64,000 nt of DNA from Thozetella sp. PMI_491 (GCA_021432635.1 MU270042.1:751780-815779); one strand, 5' to 3'. Positions 47,371 through 57,380 are shown, counted from the first letter of the stretch. A program made the numbers and translations. Notes: generated by a model not told the origin, from the sequence alone.

Positions 47371-47850
47371 ATGACGGATCCCGCCCATTCGGAGATTATC
47401 GAAGGGAATCCCATTGGGAAAAGCCTCGATGCTTTTCGCGCATCCTTCCATTCGATTTGCGAAGGAAAGAGTCTCGCTTGTTCAGCAAGTTCCCTCGCCC
47501 AGCTCGACCGAGAAGGTAGGACAAGCCTTACTTCGATGGAGTATCCGCCTCTCTGACTATGATGCAGATGTACAGGATCTTGCGTCTAGTCTTCTATCGG
47601 CACTTCAAATCCTCCCTGCCGCTCGCCTTTTACCTTCGAAGGCAGGTCGTGGCACCCTTCGAAGCGATCTACTGAGGCTTATTTCTGCGGCCGGCTCCGA
47701 CGACTTCGACTCCGACCGTATTCCTCCCCTCTTAAATACAGCCCTCGCCGACACTCCTGGCGGCACCCTCTGAGATGAAGTCTACCGCGCCGTCGCCGAA
47801 TCTACTCCGCATCGCCGTCAGGACAACAGCGATGTAGACCGTGATGCCGG
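47371..47850 (+). pseudogene. FunK1-like protein, N-terminal fragment, broken
   Basis: ATG at 47371 gives MTDPAHSEIIEGNPIGKSLDAFRASF, which fits the N-terminus of fungal FunK1-type kinase proteins. About 47,515 the frame shifts to the one at 47,414-47,773 (RLSDYDADVQDLASSLLSAL, then DDFDSDRIPPLLNTALADTP). That frame ends at a TGA where the family has Trp, and the same frame continues with DEVYRAVAESTP. The kinase domain itself is missing downstream. One frameshift, one Trp-to-stop and truncation make it a pseudogene. FunK1 kinases are fungal protein-kinase-like proteins, expanded in some lineages, of unknown targets. Confidence 0.6.
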
Positions 47851-48002
47851 CCAGCTAGGCAAAAGGATCCGGAAAGAAGGCCTTGTCAGTGAGGCGTGTA
47901 CTCGTGCAGCGGGGTCTGCGAGAAATTGTACATCTTGTTTAGCCGGCTCAGACGAAGCTCGCCGTGGTAGCTAGTACCTATCTTTCTCTTAATTTTCTTT
48001 TC
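47851..48002. other. Short spacer after the FunK1 fragment
   Basis: No coding signal I can support. It ends in a pyrimidine-rich stretch before the inverted repeat. Confidence 0.4.
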
Positions 48003-48170
48003 ATAGCGTGCCACAAGAAGGGTCTGGGAGGACGGGTGGATTTATAGGTTTCGAATCTACTCTTCTATTACTAACCCTCTTCCATCTAAGACAGGTGGTG
48101 GGTGGCGGGTGGCGAAATCCCTATCCAAACCACTTTGGCGATGCATGACGTAACCCGGGGTTCTTGCCAG
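48003..48170 (-). repeat. Inverted copy of the NLR 3' flank
   Basis: CATAGCGTGCCACAAGAAGG, GTCTGGGAGGA.GGGTG, CGAATCT, TCTTCTATTACTA, TCTAAGAC and TTGGCGATGCATGACGTAAC match, in reverse complement and in the same order, the sequence at 50,100-50,262 just downstream of the NLR stop. Small insertions separate the blocks. It implies that an NLR 3' end once lay here in the opposite orientation or was duplicated by inversion. Confidence 0.75.
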
Positions 48171-48539
48171 CGACGAGCGCCAGCACGGCGAGCGCGAGGC
48201 TCAACACTGCAATAGGAATTTCTAGTGTAGGGCGTTTGGAATCTCGAGGACCTCGCGGATATCGTAGCGACGACGTGGCGGCATTGTAGCTCGCGTACTG
48301 GCTTACGACGTTCCATCCAGCAACTTGCTACCTGGTTACTAGCTGATCGTAACTACTGTGAGCGGCAGTCCAGCGGAAATCGGTGTCTTGCAGCCGCTAT
48401 TCGTAGATGGGCCGTCTATCCCTCTTTTGCCTTGCCCTGTGCCGTGGTCGCTAATGCTTGTCCGGCCGAAACAGAGTCAGTCGCGTCATCGTGCGTACGT
48501 TCGGTGACGCATAGACCCGCTGCAGGCTCATTGTGTCCC

Positions 48540-49075
48540 GGATACCCTATGATATTCAGGTAAGGCATGGCTGTTGTCCAGGACCGTCACCTCGGCCAGG
48601 GTCTTCCCGGCCGCCTCGTGTGGCTACTTCTCGACCCACTCGTCGGGCAGGTCCGATCGCCCGACTAAGGCTTCGATGGCGGCCATCTGACGTCCCGGTC
48701 CTCATCCCGGAGCCGTACCGCCACGGCCTTGAGGATCTCGTCGGGCAGGTCCGATCGTCGGCCTAAGATTTCGACAGCGGCCCGTCTGACGTCCGATTCC
48801 TCATCCCCAAGCCATACCGCCACAGCGGCGTCCGGCCGTCCTCCCCATCCTTCGCCTCGAGATCGGCGCCCTTGTCGAGCAGCAGCCGCGCGACCGCCTC
48901 GTGCCCGCACGCTGCCGCCTGCGACAGCGGCGTCTGGCCGCTGTCCTTTTCCTTCGCCTCGAGATCGGCGCCCTTATCGAGCAGCAGCTGTACGACCGCC
49001 TCGTGCCCGAGCAGCACCGCTTGCAACAGCGGCGTCAGGCCGAACTTATCCTTCGCCTCGAGATTGGCGTCTTTG
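48540..49075 (-). pseudogene. Ankyrin-to-HEAT chimeric remnant
   Basis: The minus strand begins with ankyrin repeats (about 49,070-48,840: [38 protein letters not shown]..). At GRTPLW the ankyrin frame fails. The overlapping frame instead gives HEAT units of the type found at 50.3-52.6 kb (AVAVWLGDEESDVRRAAVEILGRRSDLPDEILKAVAVRLRDEDRDVR). A frameshift near 48,690 is followed by MAAIEALVGRSDLPDEWVEK and a stop near 48,635. Neither part has a start or an NTPase domain. Both repeat types here are 99 bp long. It looks like a recombination junction between two NLR repeat arrays. Confidence 0.65.
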
Positions 49076-49189
49076 TTTGTGTTCCGGGCGGGGTATGGTC
49101 AGTACCTCTCTAATCCTTAGGGTCCTTTTTCACACTGCCCCGGCTTTCCGTCAGCTAGACTTTTATAAATATGACCTCATTTTATTTTA

Positions 49190-49270
49190 ACCCCCCTTCT
49201 TATCTGAACCCCACGGTAGTGACGTGGTGACGTGCTGACTTGATGACGTGCTGACGTGCTGACTTCGTAG
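49190..49270. repeat. Cluster of TGACG(T) motifs
   Basis: GTGACGTGGTGACGTGCTGA continues with further TGACGTGCTGA units, giving at least four TGACGTG words in ~50 bp. It is either a short tandem repeat or a bZIP-type binding-site cluster. No gene starts within 1 kb downstream on the plus strand, so function is doubtful. Confidence 0.45.
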
Positions 49271-50092
49271 ATGTGCAGGGGCCGCTTTACGGTTCCCCAG
49301 ATCTTCTCCCTGCACGTGCGCTGCCTCATCTCAATCGGCGTTGTTTTTGGCGCCCAGCTAAAAATAGCCGGATGCTGGCGGCTGGGTAATGATTTTTGGC
49401 GCCAAACTGCCTACGAGTGGCCGCCTGGCCGGAGGCCATCCAACCGCCTTAAATCAGCTTTACGCTAGGGGGTTGCTTCCGCAGGCGGCTTGCGGCTCTA
49501 GTGTCCAGGAGCCCGGCTTGCGGCCTCTGTAGTGTCCAGGAACCCGGCTCCTATGCCGGCCATGCTGCTGTTTTGACTTTATTTGCGACTATTTTATTGT
49601 CTAACCTCTGCGGGCCGAATTCCTTTTCTAGAGAGGTCGAAACACGGCGGACGGAGCGGCTAGGTCATCGGGCCGGTGCGGTAGGTTGCGGGCTGGAGCG
49701 GCAGGAGCCAGTACTCGGCTGAGACATGTCGGTGTGGCTGTTAGGTACAGCGCGCAGGAGTCCCATCGATAGTAGCAATAGGACGCCAAACGAGTGCTGG
49801 TGCATGCTGTGAGAATGGACATGCAGACAGAGATCTCCCGCCTCGACTATGTGACGGATCTGGATCATCTCGGCGCATTGGATGGCTAGGGCATGAGAAG
49901 CAGAAAATACTGGCTCAAGGATGCCTCGCAGCAGAAACGGGTGGCTCAAGGCGTACTTTTTAAGCCGTCCGACAGCCGACTCCAGGCCGACGGTGCGAGC
50001 CCCGCAGCGCCCTTCAATCTCCAACGCCGGCCAAGAGACTTACTTGGACCGCGAGTCGCGGGCCGGAGGAGCTGCAAGCCTGTTGTTCTCGG
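49271..50092. other. No convincing gene
   Basis: Short ORFs overlap on both strands (49271-49468, 49501-49722, 49665-50024 minus, 49893-50189 plus). GTGTCCAGGA.CCCGGCT is repeated at 49,500 and 49,533. The minus-strand frame 49665-50024 is the most protein-like, but I recognise nothing in it. Confidence 0.4.
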
Positions 50093-50262
50093 CTCCAAGC
50101 TACCCCGTTACGTCATGCATCGCCAACATGGTGTGATATGGACTTCGACACCTACCTTTCCCGTCTTAGACTCGGAGTCAAGGGGATAGTAATAGAAGAT
50201 GCTGAGATTCGAAATTCACCCATCCTCCCAGACCCTTCTTGTGGCACGCTATGAAAGAAAAT
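50093..50262 (+). repeat. NLR 3' flank, inverted partner of 48,003-48,170
   Basis: This lies directly downstream of the NLR stop codon (minus strand). It contains CACCCATCCTCCCAGACCC and GTGGCACGCTATGAAAG, and its reverse complement is found at 48,003-48,170. Some resemblance to 29,090-29,160, 3' of the HET-NACHT-ANK pseudogene, suggests a 3' region conserved between NLR genes. Confidence 0.7.
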
Positions 50263-50539
50263 AAAAGCAAGAAGTTACAGTACAAGTTCAAGCCATCATT
50301 TGCGTTGATGGAATGCCTGGGGGCTGTGCTTTATTGACCATGTCCACAAACTCTTGCATATTCTCAATACCAGCTCTTCTAACCCCGCCTGGCATGTTAA
50401 CCAAAGATGTCTGATTCTCGACATACCAGCTCCACTGTTCCTCAAAGCTTCTCCACAGCAGAACCTCATACAGCGATTCCACAGATGGGCCCCTGTGAAG
50501 AGTAGAGTAGAATGCTCTATGACTTCGCAATGTAAACTC

Positions 50540-52145
50540 TGCCAGATGTCTGACTTTACGATCCTCATCCTCGAGCCGGGCTGCGATCTCCATGAGGACC
50601 GCCTCGGGCAGGTTCGATTGGCCCCGTAAGATATTGCTGACGTCGGGATCCTTATCCTCGAGCCGGGCTACGATCTTCGTAAGGACCGCCTCGGGCAGGT
50701 TTAATTGGCCCCGTAAGGCATTGATGGTGGCCCGTCCGACGTCGCGATCCTCATCCTCGAGCCGGGCTGCGATCGCCGTGACGGCCGCCTCGGGTAGGTT
50801 CGATTGGCTCCGTAGGGCATTGATGGCGGCCTCTCTGACGTCGCGATCCTTATCCTCGAGCCGGGCTGCGATCGCCGTGAGGACAGCCTCGGGTAGGTTC
50901 GATTGGCCCCGTAGGGCATCGGCGGCGGCCCGTCTGACGCCCCGATTGTCATGCTCGAGCCGGGCTGCGATTGCCGTGAGGACAGCCTCGGGTAGGTTCG
51001 ATTGGCCCCGTAAGGCATCGGTGGCGGCCTCTCTGACGTCGCGATCCTCATCCTCGAGCCGGCCTGCGATCGCCGCGAGGACCGCCTCGGGCAGGTTTGA
51101 TTGGCCCCGTAAGGCATCGGCGGCGGCCCCTCTGACGTACCGATTGTTATGCTCGAGCCGGGCTGCGATTGCCGTGAGGACCGCCTCGGGTAGGTTCGAT
51201 TGGTCCCGTAGGGCATCGGCGGCGGCCCGTCTGACGTATCGATCCTCATCCTCGAGCCGGCTTGCGATCGCCGTGAGGGCCGCCTCGGGTAGGTTCGATT
51301 GGCTCCGTAAGGCATCGGTGGCGGCCTCTCTGACGTCGCGATCCTCATCCTCGAGCCGGCCTGCGATTGCCGTGACGATCGCTTCGGGTAGGTTCGATTG
51401 GCCTCGGAAGGCGTCGGCGGCGGCCTGTCTGACATACCACTCCTTATGCTCGAGCCGGCCTGCGATCGCCGTGACGACTGCTTCGAGCAGGTTCGATTGG
51501 CCCCGTAAGGCAGCGGCGGCGGCCAGTCTGACATACCAATCCTGATCCTCGAGCCGGCCTGCGATCGCCGTGACGACCGCTTCGGGCAGGTTCGATTGGC
51601 CCTGTAAGGCATCGGCGGCGGCCCGTCTGACATACCACTCCTTATGCTCGAGCCGGGCTGCGATTGCCGTGAGGACCGCCTCGGGCAGGTTCGATTGGCC
51701 TTGTAAGGCGTCGGCGGCGGCCTGTCTGACGTCCGGATCCTTATCCTCGAGCCGGGCTGCGATCGCCGTGACGACCGCTTCGGGCAGGCTTGATTGGCTC
51801 TGTAAGGCGTCGGCGGCGGCCCGTCTGACATACCGATCCTCATGATCGAGCCGGCCTGCGATTGCCGTGACGACCGCTTCGGGCAGGTTCGATTGGCCTT
51901 GTAAGGCGTCGGCGGCGGCCCGTCTGACATACCGATCCTCATGCTCGAGCCGGGCTGCGATCGCCGTGACGACCGCTTCGGGCAGATTTGATTGGCCCTG
52001 TAAAGCATCGGCGGCGGCCTGTCTGACATACCGATCCCTATCCTCGAGCCGGGCTGCGATCGCCGTGAGGACCGCTTCGGGCAGGCTCGATTGGCCCTGT
52101 AAGGCATCGGTGGCGGCCCGTCTAACGCCGACATTCTCGTGCTTC
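50540..52145 (-). repeat. HEAT-repeat array, 16 near-identical 99-bp units
   Basis: Units of 33 residues with the frame LPEAVxTAIAxRLE-xxxxx-VRxAAxDALxGQSN are tandemly repeated, with high DNA identity. Differences concentrate at unit positions 15-19 (for example DRDRY, HEDRY, DKDPD, HKEWY, HNNRY, HDNRG) and position 11 (Ala, Gly or Ser). The fifteenth unit has lost four residues. Long antisense and alternative-frame ORFs here (a 317-codon plus frame at 50592-51545 and a 477-codon minus frame at 50701-52134) are shadows of the periodic sequence. Confidence 0.9.
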
Positions 52146-54148
52146 AGCCAGGAGGCTGCCAGTTCAATGATGCTGGAGGGGATAGTTGGTCGTCCTTGTA
52201 GCCAGCGCAGAATTACCTTCTTCACGTCATCAGAACAAACTTGTAGGGCGTCATACAGGGCTTGCTCTGGGAATTCCGCTTCACGTGCTAGGCGTGCGCT
52301 CCGTCTGAAGCTGCATTCAAAAAGCAGCCACTGTGACAGTTTCCACTCTAGGCTTTTTCGATTCGACATCTCTGTCGACACCTCGCTCAAGCAATGCATG
52401 ACTAGCCGTTGGTGCGTAGGACCTAATAGGTCGCGCGGTTGCCGCTCAATCGCATTGAAGAACTCCTCTGCCCTCCCCTCGGCGTCAAGTAAACCGGCAA
52501 CGAAGCGCCATAGGATATCGTAGTGTGCCGTGTATTTGTGCCTCGCGAGAAACGTGGCAGGATCGATGCTTTGACGCTCTCTCGCGGGCTCATTCAGGTC
52601 GAGATATTCAAGAGGTTCTTTAGCCTTCCACTGCTGCACAAAATACCGCGCCGCAAAATACTCCTGGAAGGTCAGGTGCAGAAAGTGATAATTTCGGCTG
52701 CGGCGTTCTAATGAGGGGTCCGACGTTCGCAGAAAGGAGAGGTTTGCGAGTGTACCATCGAGACCGAACTTTAAATCGGACTCGAGGAGGTCAAACTGCT
52801 CTGATATATTGTCCCGATGGTCTGGCGTGAAATTAATTACATCGCTTGACAGTCCAGAAAACGCAAGACAACCCAGCAGTGTAGCCTCATCTCTGATAGT
52901 CCTCTGGATCTCTGGTCGGCGAGTGTTGCGGACATAATCCTCAGGCTTTTTCTCTAATCGCGGGAAGGTAATATCCTTCTTCTATAAGCTCAACTCGATC
53001 GATTGATAGAGGGCTGTCATGGTGTCGAGCTTCTCGGAGACGAAGCCTCTCTCCCAGGCGAAGCAGAGTGCATCCAACTGAATGGGAATCCGCATGAGAC
53101 TCTACACAAGCCAATGCTTTCGAAGGAAGAGCTGGACTTTGTAGACTGTTCCTTGATCAAGGACGTCTGTATCGCAGTCTGTGAAAGCCATTCTGATATA
53201 GTCTCCAACCTGCTCTAGATAGAAACCGATCGTCTCCACCTCAAGGTCGAAGTGGATGGACGGGAGGCTTGCATGCGGGCGGGATGTGATGATGACGTTC
53301 GGCTGGTTTAACAGGTCCGCAAGGAAGCGGGCCATACCGCTTTCGCCACTCCCGTCCTGGGACAGTTCGTCCAGGCCGTCGAGGAGAAATAAAGTCTTGC
53401 TACTCTTGGTTTCCAATATTTGCCGCAATTCTTTCACGAGCCGGCCGCCATCGTCTCGTCCCTTTCCAGAGAAATACTCGTAATAGAACAGATCCTCGAA
53501 GTTGTATGCCGCGGCCTGTCTTTCCTTCCGCTTCAGATTCCGCAAAGGCACCCAGAGGACGCGGTCGAACAACTCCCTCCATGCGCTCCATGCGTCGCAG
53601 TGGAAATCGTGGACAATCTTCTTGCATAAGGTAGTCTTTCCCACTCCAGCGCGCCCTCGAATCAAGATCCTTCTTGGATGGGTCATGTCGCCGTTAGATG
53701 CTTCACGCGGCTCAAAGAGGCTCGGCAGCTCGACCTGCATATTCTCGTCCGGTGTCTCTACCTTCTGCCGAGCCAGGAGTGAAAACGGGGAGGACTGATG
53801 GGTTGCATCTCCGGCATCCGAGGCTGCATCACTTGCATCCGAAAGGCCTGCATCTTTGCCGGATTGCTCCACAAAGGCCAGATTGATGTAGCATTTGTCC
53901 ATCGACAACTCCTCGCCGGAGAGTCGTTCGATCTTGAGCCTCTGTGGAGTGTACGCCGTGTCGCGTATCCAAGCATCTGCTCTCTTGAGAAGGGACCCTT
54001 TGCGAATCTCCCCGAGGATTCTTGCGATTTGTCCGGCAACGGGTTTCAGGTCTTCGGGTCCTTGGAACTTGTTCATCAGGACGTGGGTCCGCTGGAGCGA
54101 AATGGGATGTTGGACGATATCGAGACGGGCAGAGCTCTCATCGACAAG

Positions 54149-54208
54149 CTAGAAGGATTAGCGCCTAGACCTGAAAGGTGATCTGGTTTGCTAGCGATCT
54201 CCACGTAC
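54149..54208 (-). other. Predicted 60-nt intron of the NLR gene
   Basis: Minus-strand GTACGT donor, GCGCTAATC branch site, CTTCTAG acceptor. Phase-0 removal joins LLKTPKL to LVDESSARLDIV, which carries the hydrolase straight into the NACHT linker. Confidence 0.85.
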
Positions 54209-55102
54209 CAGTTTCGGTGTTTTTAGGAGGTCCGCCAACAGCCTGCATGGGATGACCTTCCGGAAGAGGTTGCCTTTTTCTTTTTCGTAAAAGATGGCCA
54301 GCCGGCTGTGGTCCTTCCAGATTGCCGTGAAGTTTGCCACAAGATCCTGCAGAAACGGAGTCGAGTCCTTGACAGTGCCAAGAAGCTCGCTCACGATTCT
54401 GCCTGTCCATGCGGCGTAGCCTTGGACCAGGAAGACGGCTATGTCGGCATTGTCCTGGAATGCCGTTCCGCGAAAGGGCGTAGCGAGGAAAACAATGCCG
54501 CCGGTGGCTCTCCACAGAGCGGTATATTCGTTCTCCGGCCCAGCGGCGAGCACGAGGGCTTGGATCAGGACGATACCGCCCAGACAGGAGGCAACGAACA
54601 GGATCGGTCGATTCTCGTCGACGCCGGTCCTCCTCCTCTCCGCTTGAAGGGCCGCCAGGAAGGAGCGCGCCAGTTCCTCGACCGTCATGGCAATCCGACT
54701 GGACTTTTCGAACAGGTCGGCGGGCCAGTCGCAGGTGAAGATCCGGGCCCGTCCTGACACGGCTGGGAGCATGTCTGGGTCCCGCAGCCAATGGACTCTG
54801 CGCGTGGGGTCGCCGGGGTCCACCCATATCCACGTGTCTGGCGACTTGGTGTCGAGACCGTGGATGGCAATGATGTCGACGTCGGCGCCTGTCTCGTGCT
54901 CGCCGGGGTGGACTTGGACGAGGCGGACCCCTTGGGCGGACTGCGGCGGGGTGGAAGCGTGCCCCGCAGGAGACCGCACGGGCTCGGAGCGCGGAGGGGT
55001 GGGGCGGAACAGAAGGCAAGCGGCGATGGCGCCGGCCAGGAGACAAAGGACAGTTGCCCATCCGGTCGGCGATAGGTCCTGACGGGTGTGGACCGAATCC
55101 AT

Positions 55103-55661
55103 GGCTCAGCTACCAGCGGAAGCCGGCCGGGGCCAAGAATGGTGGTGGTGGTTGCAGTGCAATGGGCAGGAGCAAGGTCGAGAAGTTCAAGGAGGGTCGA
55201 GGCTGAGGAATGCGCAGGCAAGGTGCTCGTTGGTGCGAGTCGGGGGCTGAGCCAGCCTCGTCAGCGGCAGGTGCATGACCAGCATTGTTGCCCAACCAAT
55301 ATGGTTGCGATGCCATGGCGCTTCCCGCGCGCGCTGCACCAATCATCCTCCCTGCGAAATTCCTGCGATAGATAACCGCGTTCGTTGCCTGCCAGACGGC
55401 AGTCCGGTGGAACAAGCAGAAGTAACAGCACTTTGAGAAGGGCCTCTGTAATGCACCGTGCCCAGTCGGTCACTAGGGTCGACCTCTATCTGCAGCAATG
55501 CCGTGGCCTTTTTGGTAGCTGATTCTGGAGATGGACGATTCTCGAAACGGAGGCGGAATGGAAAGGCATCAGAGTCGAGCATTTGCCTATCGTGCCCGCT
55601 GTGCCGGTCCGTTGCGCTAACAGCTCCGCTCCCAGTCCCTCCCTTTCCCATCTGGCTCCTA
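55103..55661. promoter_or_regulatory. Intergenic region upstream of the NLR, divergent from the next gene
   Basis: 559 bp between the NLR start (minus) and the lost start of the gene at 55,662 (plus). Overlapping ORFs exist on both strands. The minus-strand frame 55651-55343 (MGKGGTGSGAV...RLRFENRPSPES) looks rather protein-like and might be an exon of another small gene. The antisense plus frame is part of the 256-codon ORF from 55458. Confidence 0.35.
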
Positions 55662-56510
55662 GTGCACGTGGACTACCACGGCGCTGACGCGTCGCGACGC
55701 GACCCTGGCCAGCTCCTGTTGCTCTTGCCCGCGTCGTACCACACCGAGTCCGACGATGTAGCCGCCCCGGCTCTGGATGTCACGGCCTGCGTGGTCAAGG
55801 AGCTCGACCTGCGCAGGCTGACCCGCATTCACAGCTGGCTGTGGGTCGCGGGTCGGCCCATGCCGCCGCGCTGGCTGCACCACCAGCGCCTGCTCGCCTG
55901 GGAGATCTTTGTCGCCAAGCAGATGGACATGTATCTCGTGTGGACGATGGGCTGTATCTTCCTCAAACCTATCCCGCGCTTCCTATCGGAGTGTTGCTTC
56001 TGGGCTGAACATCTCTGCTTCCGGCACGGATGCGACAGCGCCAAAGACGGGGGTGTTGGCCGTGGCACGGCCCAGAAGTGTGCCGACAGTTTCGGAGCGC
56101 GCGCTCAACTCCTTATTCTTGTACGCCACGCTGATCACACACGAGAGGGACTTCTTCCTCGCTGTAGACCAGCACTTGGTTCCTGGCGGGGCACTTGGTC
56201 TGGCTGGAGACCTTTGTTGAGCAGCTAGGCTTGGAGTGTATCTACCTGGATATCGACCTACGGTTCTACTATAGCGAGCTTCGTCTAAGCCGGCTTAATA
56301 AGATATCTAGTCTCTAGTATATACTGCTATATAGTTACATGTCTCGCTAGGATTAATACAACGCCTTCTTTCGGGACTATTTTGCCTGGCTTGCGTCTGC
56401 TGTTGTGTATATCGCTATTGTCTTGGCGGCGATACAGGTTGGGCTTGCGATGAAGACCCTCGCCGATGATGAAGCCTTCTAGTCTGCTTCGCGTGGGTTC
56501 GCCGCCTGAT
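55662..56510 (+). pseudogene. Uncharacterised fungal membrane-protein family, broken
   Basis: The sequence from VHVDYHGADASRRDPGQLL through LDLRRLTRIHSWLWVAGRP and MDMYLVWTMG.IFLKPIPRF fits a family common in Sordariomycetes whose members end with transmembrane helices. The frame shifts near 56,075 (to YATLITHERDFFLAVDQHLVP) and again near 56,190 (to WLETFVEQLGLECIYLDID and LRLSRLNKISSL). Four or more TAG/TAA occur from 56,316 on. The probable start reads GTG at 55,662 instead of ATG. The last helix (YIAIVLAAIQVGLAMKTLADDEAF) runs up to 56,480, and the gene is then cut by the minisatellite at 56,512. Function unknown. Confidence 0.65.
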
Positions 56511-56880
56511 GATCTACTGGCAGAGCTCTGCTAGTAGATGGGCCGTGACGGTGGCCGGGACGGGGTCGCCTGGAGGATCTATTGGCAGAGCTCCCGGGAC
56601 GGGGTCGCCTGGAGGATCTACTGGCAGAGCTCTGCTAGTAGATGGGCCACGACGGGGGCCGCGACGAGGGCCGGGACGGGGTCCGCGGAGGATCTACTGG
56701 CAGAGCTCAACTAGTAGATGGGCCGGGAAGATGGCCCGCGACGGGGGCCGCGACGGGGACCACGTGGAGAATCTACTGGCAGAGCTCTAGATGGGCCGCG
56801 ATGGGGGCCGTGACGGGAGGATCTACTGTTAGAGCTCTACTGGTAGATGGCCCGGAACGGGGGTTGGGGAGGATCTGAGA
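56505..56880. repeat. Minisatellite with near-palindromic core, locus 2
   Basis: Six units of GGATCTACTGGCAGAGCTC, most followed by TGCTAGTAGATGGGCC and a GACGGGGGCCG tract, several shortened by internal deletions. The same core and the same terminal sequence (GGATCTGAGATCGAGGATCT) are at 37,440-37,640. The array abuts the broken end of the gene at 56,480. Confidence 0.85.
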
Positions 56881-56924
56881 TCGAGGATCTAGAATCTGAT
56901 TTACCGACAGTGGTATGTCTCTGG

Positions 56925-57380
56925 TAGCCGCCTGGCCTCGGGGCCTGAGTTTGGTAAAGTGTCGCGCCGTGCAGACTTGCCCCACTCGGCTGCATTACAC
57001 GGTTGGCACCCGCCAGCGGCCGAGGCGCCGTGGGCGCATCGATTTGCGGCGTAACGCCCGGGGCATCTCTAGGATATCGCGCACGGCGTTATGCTGGTAA
57101 GGCCCGGCCAATCGCCCCATCGAAGCCGATCAGCGCTGCCCCAGCCGCCGGCCCACACCACGCGATTGGTACACACGTGAGTACACGACTGGTCTCGAGC
57201 GTCCGCTGGAGTACGCCAGTAGCTGTGTCCCAGAGCCGGACCGTGCTGTCTCTCAAGGCCAAGAGAGGCCTTCACGCTGTTGAAAGCCCTTCAAGTTCTA
57301 TATTTAGGTCTAGGGATTCGTTTCTGGCCTCCAGGTGCCTGTTTTGCTGCCGGCTTATTCTTAGACCCAAGGGAGGAGCA
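56925..57380. repeat. Dispersed repeat module, copy 2, with WD40 shred
   Basis: This shares ordered blocks with 37,690-38,060, including GAGTTTGGTAAAGTGTCGCG and TTCTATATTTAGGTCTAGGG. On the minus strand 57,265-57,170 encodes DSTVRLWDTATGVLQRTLE, an unmistakable WD40 strand, followed by TSRVLTCVYQSRG. This is a piece of a WD-repeat sensor gene with no start and no neighbours. Confidence 0.75.

Larger units (their letters stand above)
50288..55102 (-). pseudogene. Alpha/beta-hydrolase-NACHT-HEAT NLR, with two in-frame amber codons
   Basis: Exon 1 is 55102-54209 and exon 2 is 54148-50288, with a 60-nt intron. The ATG at 55102 gives a membrane helix (about 14-32). A PGAP1/DUF676-like alpha/beta hydrolase follows (IHGLDTKSPDTW at 80-91; nucleophile elbow ASCLGG at 171-176 with Cys173 where GxSxG enzymes have Ser). 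After splicing comes the conserved linker HVLMNKFQGPEDL. The NACHT has Walker A GRAGVGKTTL (Lys about 469), Walker B LFLLDGLDEL (about 553-562) and the sensor-like NVIITSRPHA. The winged-helix region reads FLHLTFQEYFAARYF. Sixteen HEAT units of ~33 residues follow. TAG at 53102-53104 (family Gln/Arg) and TAG at 52982-52984 (family Trp) interrupt an otherwise continuous frame of about 1,584 codons. It is therefore a very young RIP pseudogene, or a gene needing readthrough. Such NLRs sense ligands through the repeats and activate the N-terminal effector. Confidence 0.85.

Noticed and set aside
50592..51545. 317-codon plus-strand ORF and, on the minus strand, a 477-codon ORF at 50701-52134
   Set aside because: Both are alternative frames of the 99-bp HEAT repeats. 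Their Ser/Arg- and Pro-rich periodic proteins have no domain, while the 783-codon minus frame gives canonical HEAT units.
52637..52639. Start of a separate HEAT-only gene at 52,639
   Set aside because: The codon is GTG, and the same frame continues upstream through the NACHT with only two TAG interruptions, so it is one gene split by nonsense changes.
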